Below are positions 24,326 to 33,693 of a stretch of 42,153 nt of DNA, one piece after another (the stretch's first letter is position 1; each line of letters opens with the position of its first letter). The position numbers were made by a program, and so were the translations under genes. The notes beneath the pieces were generated by a model. It saw only the letters and a program-made list of their open reading frames with translations, did not search any database and had not been told where the DNA came from. The DNA is taken from positions 1-42,153 of the forward strand of contig JAICGW010000011.1 in the NCBI GenBank assembly GCA_025922945.1, in the 5' to 3' direction. This DNA is from Acidimicrobiia bacterium. Its GTDB lineage: Bacteria > Actinomycetota > Acidimicrobiia > Spongiisociales > ZC4RG35.

Positions 24326-25993
24326 TTATTGAGTGGAACCGACCAGCTCGACCCTCTCAGCGGTGGGGAGCGTGAACTCGAAGCAGGCGCCACCGAGCAA
24401 GTCTGAAGGTCTATAGCGAATCGTGCCGCCATGGGCGATGACGAGGTCTTTGGCAACAGAGAGCCCGATCCCGGAGCCGGGAACGGTGGCGTTGTGGCGA
24501 TAGGCGCCGCGTTCGAAACGTTGCCAGATATCGCTCTGATGCTTGGTGGGGACCCCGTCTCCATCGTCATGGACGGCGAAAACGACTGCTTTCCCGTCCT
24601 CGCGAGCAACGACCTTGATCTGAGATCGTCCGTAGCGGATGGCGTTAGTTAACAGGTTGACCAACACCTGGCGCACCCGATCGGGATCGGCCGAAACCGA
24701 AACATCGGGATCGACGTCGATTGCCACGGCTCGATTTGTAGCAGCGGTGGCGACAGCCTCGCGAACTAGATCGGCAGCCAGATACGGCCGCCGGTAAAGA
24801 CGAACGTTCTGCAGCCGATCGCGGGCCACATTGATGAGATCGGTGACGATATGTCCCAGCTGGCCGGCGGAAACGTTGATCGTCTCCAGCATTTCGTGGC
24901 GTTCGACCGGATCCAGGGCGTCGCCCGCATCCATGAGCAACTGGGTGTAGCCCTGGATGCCGGTAAGCGGAGTCCTCAGTTCGTGCGAGACCGAGGCGAC
25001 GAGATCGTCGCGCTGTTTCTCCAGGAGTTCTTTCCGTTCCCGGATCGCCACGGCTTGGCGGCCAATGATCAGGGCGGCTACCGCCGTGGTGGCGATATTC
25101 AGAATCAAGCTGTTGCCTGAGCTCATGAGGAGGCGGATGACGAACAGGCTGGCGACGGCGGTGTAGGGCGCCACCAGCTGCCACCCTTCGACCGGGCGAT
25201 AGGCATGTTCAGAGGCCGTCGAGGGCCGGGTGATCATGAAGGCGGCAAGGGCGAACGCGCTATACGAGAAGAGCCAGATGCCGTCGAGCCAAGTCCACTC
25301 GACGAACGTGTCTGCCGCCACCTGAAGGGAAAATATGACGTCGGCGACCATGGTGAGGGCGACGCCGGCCGCGACCAATAGAACCTTGAGATCGAGCCGA
25401 TCCTCCGATCGGCGCATCGCCAGCACCATGAGGGCAGTGGCCAGCAGCACATCGCCGAATGGATAGACGAGATTGAGGATGGTTTCGATCGGATCGGCGC
25501 CAACACTGACCACTCGATTTAGATAGGCGACCCACATCACGGCCGCCAGTGAGAGGGTGCCGGCCGTGGCGTCGAGGGCGAGGCGGATTCGCTCGTAGCG
25601 TCCCGGTCGCAAATACGGAAGGAATACGACGCCGGCAAAAATGAACGGATAGCCGGCGACATAGAAGAAGTCGGCCACACCGGGGTACGGGATTTCGCCG
25701 GTCAAGGCGCCCTGGATTACCCAGACGATCTCGCCAATCCCCCAACAGGCCACGCCGGCACCGATCAACGTCCAGGCGACGCGCGCCCGCCCCTTGTTTG
25801 CCAACCCGGCGGCAGTCAGTGCGATCCCAGCCGCCATGGATGCCCCGGCATAAGCGACCCCGGCGTTCGCGAAGTTTGCTGGTGGGCCAGCGACGACCAG
25901 AAACAGGCCGTAGCCGAAGGCCACGGCCGCCGCTGCGAGCGCGAAAGCTCGGACGGCGTTCAAGAAGTAATGGGGTCTCGGTTCAGCTGACAT
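24326..25993 (-). CDS. Multi-TM sensor histidine kinase
   Basis: N-terminal TM sensor; VASVSHELRTPLTGIQGYTQLL (H-box), DPDRVRQVLVNLLTNAIRYG, DDGDGVP, GSGIGLSVAKDLV. Confidence 0.92.
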   Translation of the reverse strand: MSAEPRPHYFLNAVRAFALAAAAVAFGYGLFLVVAGPPANFANAGVAYAGASMAAGIALTAAGLANKGRARVAWTLIGAGVACWGIGEIVWVIQGALTGEIPYPGVADFFYVAGYPFIFAGVVFLPYLRPGRYERIRLALDATAGTLSLAAVMWVAYLNRVVSVGADPIETILNLVYPFGDVLLATALMVLAMRRSEDRLDLKVLLVAAGVALTMVADVIFSLQVAADTFVEWTWLDGIWLFSYSAFALAAFMITRPSTASEHAYRPVEGWQLVAPYTAVASLFVIRLLMSSGNSLILNIATTAVAALIIGRQAVAIRERKELLEKQRDDLVASVSHELRTPLTGIQGYTQLLMDAGDALDPVERHEMLETINVSAGQLGHIVTDLINVARDRLQNVRLYRRPYLAADLVREAVATAATNRAVAIDVDPDVSVSADPDRVRQVLVNLLTNAIRYGRSQIKVVAREDGKAVVFAVHDDGDGVPTKHQSDIWQRFERGAYRHNATVPGSGIGLSVAKDLVIAHGGTIRYRPSDLLGGACFEFTLPTAERVELVGSTQ

Positions 25994-26054
25994 TCGCCTC
26001 GGATGTATTTTCGGTCGGCTACTCGCCCGAGTTAATGACCCCGGCAGCCTCGGC

Positions 26055-26480
26055 TCAGGTCAGGTGTCTTTGACAGCCGACTTCGTAGGCTTCCAGCAGC
26101 CACCTGGCGAAGGTGGCATCGACCTCGTCAGGGGTGCGGAGGCGAAAAGCATGGAGGACGTTTCGGGGTGAGAATTCCTCGACCCGGGTCCATCTGCTGT
26201 GGGCGAAGGAGCGGGCCAGGATCAGGTGGCCGTCAAGCCACGACTTGCGGGGGACGAAAGCGGCAAAGCTCATGCGCACGTGAAAGGCGATTCGGCTCTT
26301 CTCGGGGAGAACGGACACGGGGGGATCCGCCTCGGCCAACAACCCCAGAACCCGATCGAAGGTCTCTCTCACGTGCGGTGCGCTGGTGAGAAAATGCTCG
26401 TCGAGACTTCTCAGCCGAACGCAGCTATGGGGCTGGTTGCGGTTGGCGAAGGTCCGCTCACAGCTCGGACACATCCACAT
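26055..26480 (-). CDS. DUF5655-like protein with N-terminal zinc-finger-like segment
   Basis: MWMCPSCERTFANRNQPHSC...KSRIAFHVRMSFAAF; start could be upstream at 26513. Confidence 0.7.
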   Translation of the reverse strand: MWMCPSCERTFANRNQPHSCVRLRSLDEHFLTSAPHVRETFDRVLGLLAEADPPVSVLPEKSRIAFHVRMSFAAFVPRKSWLDGHLILARSFAHSRWTRVEEFSPRNVLHAFRLRTPDEVDATFARWLLEAYEVGCQRHLT

Positions 26481-26527
26481 CGCCTGGCGCGAATCGCCGA
26501 CTGCCCTAGGCATCGGAACGGAACTTA

Positions 26528-26550
26528 CTCCGACTAAACCTGTGTCGGAG
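26528..26550 (+). promoter_or_regulatory. Perfect 7-bp inverted repeat CTCCGAC-N9-GTCGGAG whose 3' arm includes the pobA Shine-Dalgarno (GGAGGT)
   Basis: Direct reading; GGAGG at 26547-26551, TTG start at 26559. Confidence 0.6.
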
Positions 26551-26558
26551 GTGGGCAA

Positions 26559-27725
26559 TTGCGAACCCAGGTTGTAATCGTTGGGGGCGGTCCCGCTGGC
26601 ACGCTACTCGCGCGCCTCTTGGCCGCCGAGGGAATCGAGAGCGTGGTCCTGGAGCTGCGCAGCCGCGACCACGTCTTGTCCCGTATTCGGGCCGGAGTGC
26701 TCGAACAGGGGAGCGTCGAAGTCCTGAGCTCGATCGGTCTTGGTGGTCGCATCGCCCGCGATGGTTTCGTGCATGGGGGGGTCAATCTCGCTTTCGCCAA
26801 TCGGATGTTCCGGGTGGACTTCGAGGGGCTCGTCCGCCGCTCCGTCACCATTTATGGCCAAACCGAGGTGCAAAAGCACCTTTACGAAGCATGTGATCGA
26901 AGTGGTCAGGAGATCCATTTTGAGGCCGAGGAGGTGAAGCTCTTCGACCTCGACACGACCAATCCCTTCGCCACCTCTGTGATAAACGGACAACTCCATC
27001 GAGTCGAAGGGGATTTCATCGCTGGCTGTGACGGTGGCCACGGCGTCAGTCGAACGATGATTCCCAACCCTCGGACCTACGAGAGGGTCTATCCGTTCGG
27101 CTGGCTCGGCATCCTGTCGGAGACGCCTCCGGTCAACGACGAACTGATCTATAACAACCACGAGCGCGGTTTTGCTCTGTGCTCGATGAGAAATCCCAAC
27201 CTCTCTCGTTACTACCTCCAGTGTCCGCTCGAAACCACGGTTGAGGATTGGCCTGACGATCGTTTCTGGGAGGAGCTCAAACGCCGATTGCCCACGCGGA
27301 CTGCGGAGGGGCTGGTGGCGGGAGCTTCGATCGAGAAGTCGATCACCCCTTTGCGGAGCATGGTGACCGAGCCCATGAGCCACGGTCGCCTGTACCTGGC
27401 GGGCGACGCCGCCCATATCGTCCCACCGACCGGTGCGAAGGGGCTCAACCTCGCTATCTCCGACGTCGTCTATCTGGCCCGAGCCCTTGCCGAGCATTAC
27501 CGACGTGGCTCGGACGAGGCGCTGAGTCGCTATTCGGAGACGGCTCTGGGGAGGGTGTGGAAGGCGGTCAGGTTCTCGTGGTGGATGACGACATTGATGC
27601 ATCGCTTCGAGGACCAGGGTTCCTTCGGCCAGCGCGTACAAGAGGCTGAGCTCGACTACCTCGCTTCGTCGCCGGCGGCGCAAACGGCGATGGCAGAGAA
27701 CTACACCGGCCTACCCATCGACTAA
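26559..27725 (+). CDS. pobA: 4-hydroxybenzoate 3-monooxygenase
   Basis: VVIVGGGPAGTLLARLLAAEGIESVVLE, SRIRAGVLEQGSVEVL, GRLYLAGDAAHIVPPTGAKGLNLAISDV. Confidence 0.93.
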   Translation: MRTQVVIVGGGPAGTLLARLLAAEGIESVVLELRSRDHVLSRIRAGVLEQGSVEVLSSIGLGGRIARDGFVHGGVNLAFANRMFRVDFEGLVRRSVTIYGQTEVQKHLYEACDRSGQEIHFEAEEVKLFDLDTTNPFATSVINGQLHRVEGDFIAGCDGGHGVSRTMIPNPRTYERVYPFGWLGILSETPPVNDELIYNNHERGFALCSMRNPNLSRYYLQCPLETTVEDWPDDRFWEELKRRLPTRTAEGLVAGASIEKSITPLRSMVTEPMSHGRLYLAGDAAHIVPPTGAKGLNLAISDVVYLARALAEHYRRGSDEALSRYSETALGRVWKAVRFSWWMTTLMHRFEDQGSFGQRVQEAELDYLASSPAAQTAMAENYTGLPID

Positions 27726-27738
27726 CTAAGTTGCCCCT

Positions 27739-28104
27739 GTGGACTCTCGATTTGAACAGGGGATGCAGACCAGGCGCCAGGTCCTCGGTGCGGAATATGT
27801 CGATCAGGCGGTGGCCAATACCACCGATTTCGACTCGGACTTCCAGAAATGGATCACCGAAAGCGCCTGGGCAGGCGTTTGGGCTCGCCCTGGCTTGGAG
27901 CGGAAGGTGAGGAGCCTGATCACAATCGCCATCCTGGCCGCGATGGGTCACAACGAGCTCGAAGTCCATCTGCGAGCGGCCGTTCACACGGGCGCCACTC
28001 CCCCGGAGGTGGCTGAAGCCCTCATGCATGTCGCGGTCTATGCCGGAGTGCCCGCCGCCAATCACGCATTCCGGGTGGCGAAGAACGTCTTTGAGGAAAC
28101 ATGA
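27739..28104 (+). CDS. pcaC: 4-carboxymuconolactone decarboxylase
   Basis: FEQGMQTRRQVLGAEYVDQA...FDSDFQKWITESAWAGVWARPGLERKVRSLITIAILAAMG. Confidence 0.92.
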   Translation: MDSRFEQGMQTRRQVLGAEYVDQAVANTTDFDSDFQKWITESAWAGVWARPGLERKVRSLITIAILAAMGHNELEVHLRAAVHTGATPPEVAEALMHVAVYAGVPAANHAFRVAKNVFEET

Positions 28105-28766
28105 CGACCGACCTAAGCGATCACCCCCCGTTTCGTTATCCCGATTATCGGTCGACGATCAAGCGGTCGCCGGACATGAAGATGATTGAGATCATCCGCA
28201 CGCTGACCGAAGAAACTGGGCCCGGTCCTATCGTCGCTGACCTCTCCAGCGAAGACGCGGATCTCACTACCAATGCCGGTACGGGAGCAGCCGCCATTGG
28301 CGAGCGCATCATTGTGACGGGGAAGGTTTTGGACACATATGGTGGCCCGCTCCCTAAAACCTTGATCGAGATCTGGCAAGCCAATGCCAGTGGTCGCTAT
28401 ACGCATTGGCGAGAAACCGAATTCCCGGCCCCCCTTGATCCCAATTTTCTCGGTGCGGGTCAGTGCCTTACCGACGACGAGGGCATTTACCGTTTCACCA
28501 CCATCAAGCCTGGTCCCTATCCATGGGGGAACCATGCCAATGCCTGGCGGCCGTCGCATATCCACCTTTCACTCCTCGGACCCCGCGTCCGTTCTCGCCT
28601 GGTAACTCAGATGTATTTCGAAGGTGATCCACTGCTGGCTCTGGATCCGATCTTCAATGCGGTCCCCGAGCACTCCCGCAGCCGGATGGTGGCTCGCTAT
28701 GACCACCAGGTGACGGTTCCCAATTGGGCGCTCGGCTGGCGCTGGGACATCGTGCTCGAGGGATGA
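28101..28766 (+). CDS. pcaH: Protocatechuate 3,4-dioxygenase beta subunit
   Basis: LIEIWQANASGRYTH, TIKPGPYPWGNHANAWRPSHIHLSLLG (Tyr/Tyr/His/His iron-ligand positions present). Confidence 0.95.
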   Translation: MTTDLSDHPPFRYPDYRSTIKRSPDMKMIEIIRTLTEETGPGPIVADLSSEDADLTTNAGTGAAAIGERIIVTGKVLDTYGGPLPKTLIEIWQANASGRYTHWRETEFPAPLDPNFLGAGQCLTDDEGIYRFTTIKPGPYPWGNHANAWRPSHIHLSLLGPRVRSRLVTQMYFEGDPLLALDPIFNAVPEHSRSRMVARYDHQVTVPNWALGWRWDIVLEG

Positions 28767-29320
28767 TCGGACCGACTCCATCACAGACGGTTGGGCCCTA
28801 CTTCACGATGAAGTTGAGCAACAACAACGTCCTCATCGGACCGGCGGTGGAGGGAGAGCCGATCCGCATCGAGGGGCGGGTGTTCGACGGCGATGGGGCT
28901 TTCGTAGAGGACGCGCTGGTGGAGATCTGGCAGGCGGACGCTGCGGGTGAATACGCAGTGTCCGCCGGCGCCGGCACCGCGAAATTCACCGGATTCGGCC
29001 GAGCGGAGTCCGATCCCACCACGGGCACATATTGGTTCGAGACGATCAAGCCGGGGCGGGTTCCTGATCCGGAAGGGGAACTGCAGGCGCCTCACGTGTC
29101 GGTGATCGTTCAGGCCCGAGGCATGCTGCGACCGGTCTTCACTCGCCTCTATTTTTCTGACGAGATGGAGGCCAACGATGCGGACCTGATTCTCCGCATG
29201 GTTCCCCCAGAAAGGCGCTCAACACTTTTGGCCTCCGTAGCGAGGGTCGAGGATCGGAAGGTCTACCAGTTCGATGTCCGCCTGCAGGGCGACGAAGAAA
29301 CCGTCTTCTTCGACTTCTGA
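28763..29320 (+). CDS. pcaG: Protocatechuate 3,4-dioxygenase alpha subunit
   Basis: TPSQTVGPYFTMKL, LVEIWQADAAGEYA, APHVSVIVQARGMLRPVFTRLYFSDE; starts inside pcaH. Confidence 0.94.
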   Translation: MIGPTPSQTVGPYFTMKLSNNNVLIGPAVEGEPIRIEGRVFDGDGAFVEDALVEIWQADAAGEYAVSAGAGTAKFTGFGRAESDPTTGTYWFETIKPGRVPDPEGELQAPHVSVIVQARGMLRPVFTRLYFSDEMEANDADLILRMVPPERRSTLLASVARVEDRKVYQFDVRLQGDEETVFFDF

Positions 29321-29323
29321 GCG

Positions 29324-30349
29324 ATGACGTTTCCCGATCCCGGTTTCTCCACACCCGTCATGGGAGAGATTTTCACGGCGGAACGAAAGGTCGCCGGCCT
29401 GCTCTCTTTCGAGGTGGGCCTGGCCAGGGCTCGTGCCGACCTCGGGCTGATCTCTTCCGAGGTGGCCGAGGAGATAGCCACCGCCTGTCAGGAATTCGAC
29501 GCGGATCCGTCCGCGGTCGTCGCCTCCACTTGGGAGCGGGGATCACCTTTGATCGATTTGCTCCAGTCCCTCCGGTCGAGGCTCTCGGCGGAGGCCGGCG
29601 AGGCCCTTCATCAGGGCTCCACCAGTCAAGACGCCATCGACACCGCCTTGATGCTCCAGATCCGGGATGCCGTGTCACTGCTCGCGTCGGAAACGGAAGA
29701 GGTAGGCGAGCAGCTGGCAGATTTGGCGAGCCGACACGGGACGACTGCCTACCAGGCGCGCACCCTGCTCCAGGTGGCGCTGCCGTCGACGTTCGGAAAT
29801 CGAGCCTTAGCCTGGCTCGATCCCCTGCTCCGGGCTGCCAAGGAGCTGAGAGAGGTGGGGGAGTCGCTCCCCGTCCAGTTGGGCGGTCCTATCGGAGATC
29901 CGGAAGGCCTGGGGTCCGCGGAGCTTGCAGAGCGCCTGGCCGCTCACCTCGGGCTCACCGCCCCCGCCCGGTCCTGGCATACAGATCGTTCGTACGTCCG
30001 GAAGCCGGCGGGCGGCGCGGTCGAGATCGCCCTGGCGGCAGGAAAGATCGCCTTCGATCTGGCGCTGCTCTCCGGGTTTGGCGAAGTCTCGATGCGAGCC
30101 GGGGAATCTTCGTCGATGGCCCACAAACGCAATCCCATCGATGCCATCAGATCGGTGGCTGCCGCCCGCGCCTGCGCGGCCGCTGCCTCGGTGCTCTCGA
30201 CCCCGGGCGGACACGAGCTGGAAAGGGGCGTCGGCGGCTGGCAGGCGGAATGGTGGGCGGTTCCCCTGGTTTTTCAGGGGGCGGCGGCAGCGGTCGATGG
30301 ACTCAAGTCGAGCCTCGCCCAGCTCGAAGTGGGTACCGGCCGAAATTAA
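29324..30349 (+). CDS. pcaB: 3-carboxy-cis,cis-muconate cycloisomerase
   Basis: LHQGSTSQDAIDTALMLQIRDA, GESSSMAHKRNPIDAI fumarase/ASL superfamily signature in pca context. Confidence 0.92.
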   Translation: MTFPDPGFSTPVMGEIFTAERKVAGLLSFEVGLARARADLGLISSEVAEEIATACQEFDADPSAVVASTWERGSPLIDLLQSLRSRLSAEAGEALHQGSTSQDAIDTALMLQIRDAVSLLASETEEVGEQLADLASRHGTTAYQARTLLQVALPSTFGNRALAWLDPLLRAAKELREVGESLPVQLGGPIGDPEGLGSAELAERLAAHLGLTAPARSWHTDRSYVRKPAGGAVEIALAAGKIAFDLALLSGFGEVSMRAGESSSMAHKRNPIDAIRSVAAARACAAAASVLSTPGGHELERGVGGWQAEWWAVPLVFQGAAAAVDGLKSSLAQLEVGTGRN

Positions 30350-30358
30350 GGCTGTGTA

Positions 30359-31471
30359 TTAGCCCCAGACCTGGCTGGCGATCGAGACCATTCGCTCCAG
30401 CTTGGGCCACTGCTCATCGATCGTGAGCGTGTTGCCATGAACGGTCGAAGAGAACCCACATTGGTGACTGAGCGCGCACTGGTCGAGATCGACGAATCGA
30501 GCTGCCTCCTCGATTCGACCCTTGACCAAATCCGCATCTTCTACCTCGGGGTGCTTGGAGCTCATGAGACCAAGAACGACGGATCTGTCCTTCGGCATGA
30601 AACGCAGCGGGGCAAAATCGCCAGAGCGCTCGTCGTCATACTCGAGAAAGAAGGCGTCGACGGCCATATCACGGAACATGATCTCGGCCACCGGCTCATA
30701 TCCGCCCTGGGCCACCCAGGCACTCTGAAAATTACCCCGGCACAGGTGGATCCCGACAGTCATACCCGCTGGCCGGTCCCGGATGGCGTCATTGACAAGC
30801 CGGCAGTAGAGCCGGGTGAGCTCGTCGGGGTCGTCACCCCGGGCGGCAGTTCGCTCTCGGATCTCTGGATCGCATAAGTAAGCGAGATTGGTGTCGTCAA
30901 GCTGCAGGTACGTGCAGCCGCGGGAGGCCAGGTCGGCGATCTCCTCCCGATAGGCGGCGGTGAGGTCGTTGAAGAAGTCGTCCAAGTCGGGGTATACGTC
31001 GGTGGAGATGCCCTGACGCCCGCCGCGGAAGTGGAGCATGGAAGGAGCCGGAATGCTCACTTTCGGAGTGCGAGACGTCTGTTTGGCCAAGAAATCGAAG
31101 TCCGCACCCTGGATCGAACGGGAATGACGAATGGGAGCGTCGACGTGCAAGGTAGGGGGTCGGAACCCAACCTCGGAGCCGTCATCCCGTTTGAACTTGG
31201 CAAAGAATTCGCCGTAGGTGGTGTTGACGCCGTCAAGCTTCTCGAGAAAGTCGATATGGAAAAAGGTTCGTCGGAACTCGCCGTCGGTGATGCCTTGGAG
31301 ACCAACGGCTTCTTCCTGTCCTACCAGCTCCTTGATGGCTTCGTCTTCGACCGACCGTAACTCGTCGGCGCCGAGCTTGCCTTCGGCGTGTGCTTCCCGA
31401 GCCGTGAGCACCGATTGCGGTCGGAGAAAGCTGCCCACGTGATCGGCGCGAAACGGTGGTGTCTGGTTCAT
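30359..31471 (-). CDS. Cobalamin-independent methionine synthase II (MetE C-terminal-like, YxjG/YxjH type)
   Basis: RADHVGSFLRPQSV, YLQLDDTNLAYLCDP, GIHLCRGNF, FFLEYDDERSGDF, LSHQCGFSS (Zn-ligand His/Cys/Glu/Cys pattern). Confidence 0.87.
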   Translation of the reverse strand: MNQTPPFRADHVGSFLRPQSVLTAREAHAEGKLGADELRSVEDEAIKELVGQEEAVGLQGITDGEFRRTFFHIDFLEKLDGVNTTYGEFFAKFKRDDGSEVGFRPPTLHVDAPIRHSRSIQGADFDFLAKQTSRTPKVSIPAPSMLHFRGGRQGISTDVYPDLDDFFNDLTAAYREEIADLASRGCTYLQLDDTNLAYLCDPEIRERTAARGDDPDELTRLYCRLVNDAIRDRPAGMTVGIHLCRGNFQSAWVAQGGYEPVAEIMFRDMAVDAFFLEYDDERSGDFAPLRFMPKDRSVVLGLMSSKHPEVEDADLVKGRIEEAARFVDLDQCALSHQCGFSSTVHGNTLTIDEQWPKLERMVSIASQVWG

Positions 31472-31553
31472 GGGTAGGACTCCAATCGACCTGGTTCCGA
31501 GTGTATCCCGGGTCGTATGCCGGATATCGATAGCCGCTCGGTAGCCTGCGGGC

Positions 31554-32882
31554 GTGAAATCCCGCCAGGTTCTGGTCGGCGCGTTCTTGGTGACCCTGGC
31601 CGCTTGTACACCTGATACCTCAGCGCCAACCACAACGTCGTCAGCGGGTACCCAACCCCCCTCGCCCAGCACCACCCAGGGCTCTGCCTCGACCGTGGCG
31701 CCGACCCTTCCTCCCGGCACCGAGGCGCTTCCCGAGAGCTTGCGGGCGGAGATCGCTCTCCTGATCCCGCGTACCGAGGAGCTACGCGAGCTCACCTTCC
31801 TCGAGGCCCCGGTGATTGATGTCATCAGCACCGAGGAATTGACGCAGCGGGTGGTTGAGCAGGTGGCGGAGGAGTACGAGGACGTCGAGACCGACGAGGC
31901 GCTTTACCGGCTGCTGGGGCTCGTGCCACCCGACTACGACCTCCTCGACAACCTCACCATGCTCTACGGCGAGCAGGTGGCCGGCTACTACGAGGGGGAT
32001 ACGAAGGAATTAGTCGTTACCGCTCGCAACGACGAATTCACCCCGCTCGAGGAGGCGACCCTGGTGCATGAGCTCACCCACGCTTTGACTGATCAGCACC
32101 ACGAGTTCAATAGCGAATTCGACCGGCTCTTCGAGTCTGACCTTTTCGATCGGGGCTCGGCCTTGCAGGCCGTGATCGAGGGAGATGCCTCACTGGTCGA
32201 AACCTTGTTCGCGCAGCAGCTATCGCCGGCCGAGCAGCAGGAGTTCCTGGAGGAAGCGTTCAACATCGACACCTCTGTCTTCGATTCCGTGCCCAAGTTC
32301 ATTCAGGACAGCCTGATCTTTCCTTACGACGCCGGAGTGTCATTCATCCAGAGCATCTGGATCGAAGGGGGATTCGACGCGGTCGACGGGCTCTATGCCA
32401 GTCCGCCGGTTTCGACGGAGCAGGTCCTGACTCCGTCCGACTTTGGAACCGATGCGCCCGCGCAGGTTGAGGTCCCCGACCGGGAGCTGGAAGGCTACGA
32501 GCGGTCGTATGGGTCGACCTGGGGGGAGCTCGGCTTTCGTTTGATGTTCGATCAGGTTCTCGGAGGCGCTGAAGGGGCGGCCGAGGGTTGGGGTGGCGAC
32601 AGCTACGACGTCTATTTCAACGGCGCCGATGTTGTCTTGGTTCTCGAGTACGTCGGGGACACTCCCGGAGACGGCCCAGAGATGCGAGACGCGTTGCGCG
32701 ACTACTTCCAGATCGTCACAGGGATCGCCGAGCCGACAGCGGACGAAGGTCCCGCCGGTGGGTCAATCTACGAAGGCGACTCATATGTCTTTGTCGGGAA
32801 TATCGGCGAGCGAGTTCTATTGATCGCCGCCGGCGACCCCGCCGTCGGGGCTATCGCCCGGTCGTGGTATCCCGAGTTCTAG
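31554..32882 (+). CDS. Putative lipoprotein zinc metallopeptidase (HEXXH)
   Basis: Lipobox LAAC; Ser/Thr/Pro linker; VHELTHALTDQHHEF followed by AVIEGDASLVE (gluzincin-like third ligand). Confidence 0.7.
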   Translation: MKSRQVLVGAFLVTLAACTPDTSAPTTTSSAGTQPPSPSTTQGSASTVAPTLPPGTEALPESLRAEIALLIPRTEELRELTFLEAPVIDVISTEELTQRVVEQVAEEYEDVETDEALYRLLGLVPPDYDLLDNLTMLYGEQVAGYYEGDTKELVVTARNDEFTPLEEATLVHELTHALTDQHHEFNSEFDRLFESDLFDRGSALQAVIEGDASLVETLFAQQLSPAEQQEFLEEAFNIDTSVFDSVPKFIQDSLIFPYDAGVSFIQSIWIEGGFDAVDGLYASPPVSTEQVLTPSDFGTDAPAQVEVPDRELEGYERSYGSTWGELGFRLMFDQVLGGAEGAAEGWGGDSYDVYFNGADVVLVLEYVGDTPGDGPEMRDALRDYFQIVTGIAEPTADEGPAGGSIYEGDSYVFVGNIGERVLLIAAGDPAVGAIARSWYPEF

Positions 32883-33693
32883 CCAGCATCGTTTCGTAGA
32901 GTTTGCGGCGGGGAAGGCCGAGGTCGGCAGCGACTAGGCGCACGGCAGTGGTCATGGATTGACCCTGGGCCATTGCGTCCAGGACCCCTTCGATCCCGCT
33001 TTCGATGTCCGGTGTCCTCTGTGCCACCGCGGAAAGGACGAGAGTGAATTCTCCCTTTGCCTCGCGCTCGGCAAAGACCCCAAGAGCTTCGGCGCAGGTC
33101 AGCCAGAGGACCTCCTCGAACTTCTTGGTCAATTCGCGGGCAATGCAGAGGGGCCGATCGGGGGCGACTCTCGCTAGTGCTTCAAGGTCGGTGAGAAGCT
33201 GAGAGGCGCCGACAAACAAAACGATGGTCCGCGTTTCCTGGGCGATCTGGTTGAGGCGCTCCTCACGGTCCCGTCCCCGGCGGGGGAGGAAACCTTCGAA
33301 AACCACCCGTTCGCTCGGAAAGCCGCTGACCGCCAGGCTCGCCGTCAGGGCGCTGGGACCCGGCACGACCGTCACCTGCGCCCCCACTCGGCGGGCCGCG
33401 TTGACAGCCGACCAGCCTGGATCTGAGATGGCCGGGATGCCGGCATCGGTGAGCAAGGCGACGGTCAGATCGGCCTCGAGGTCGGCGGCGAGCTGGTTTT
33501 GCCTTTCCCCCTCGTTGCCTACGAAATAGGAGTTGAGTCGCTTCTTGATTCCGAGGGAGTCGAGCAGAACTCGGCTGCGACGGGTGTCCTCGCAATAGAT
33601 GACGTCGCTTGTGGCCAGAGTTTGGGCCAGTCGGGGCGAGGCGTCAGCGAGGTTGCCGATCGGCGTCGCGCAAAGGATCAAGGTCCCGGGCAT
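32851..33693 (-). CDS. rsmI: 16S rRNA (cytidine(1402)-2'-O)-methyltransferase
   Basis: GTLILCATPIGNLADASPRL, IYCEDTRRSRVLLDSLGI, LLTDAGIPAISDPGWSAVNAA, FEGFLPRRG. Confidence 0.95.
   Translation of the reverse strand: MPGTLILCATPIGNLADASPRLAQTLATSDVIYCEDTRRSRVLLDSLGIKKRLNSYFVGNEGERQNQLAADLEADLTVALLTDAGIPAISDPGWSAVNAARRVGAQVTVVPGPSALTASLAVSGFPSERVVFEGFLPRRGRDREERLNQIAQETRTIVLFVGASQLLTDLEALARVAPDRPLCIARELTKKFEEVLWLTCAEALGVFAEREAKGEFTLVLSAVAQRTPDIESGIEGVLDAMAQGQSMTTAVRLVAADLGLPRRKLYETMLARTRDTTTGR

Noticed and set aside
26604-27683. 359-aa ORF antisense to pobA, and similar long shadow ORFs (1225-2184 -, 4843-5739 -, 13056-14147 +, 39147-40157 +)
   Set aside because: They lie opposite or out of frame to strongly recognised genes, have Arg/Pro-rich low-complexity translations typical of GC-rich DNA, and match no family I recognise.
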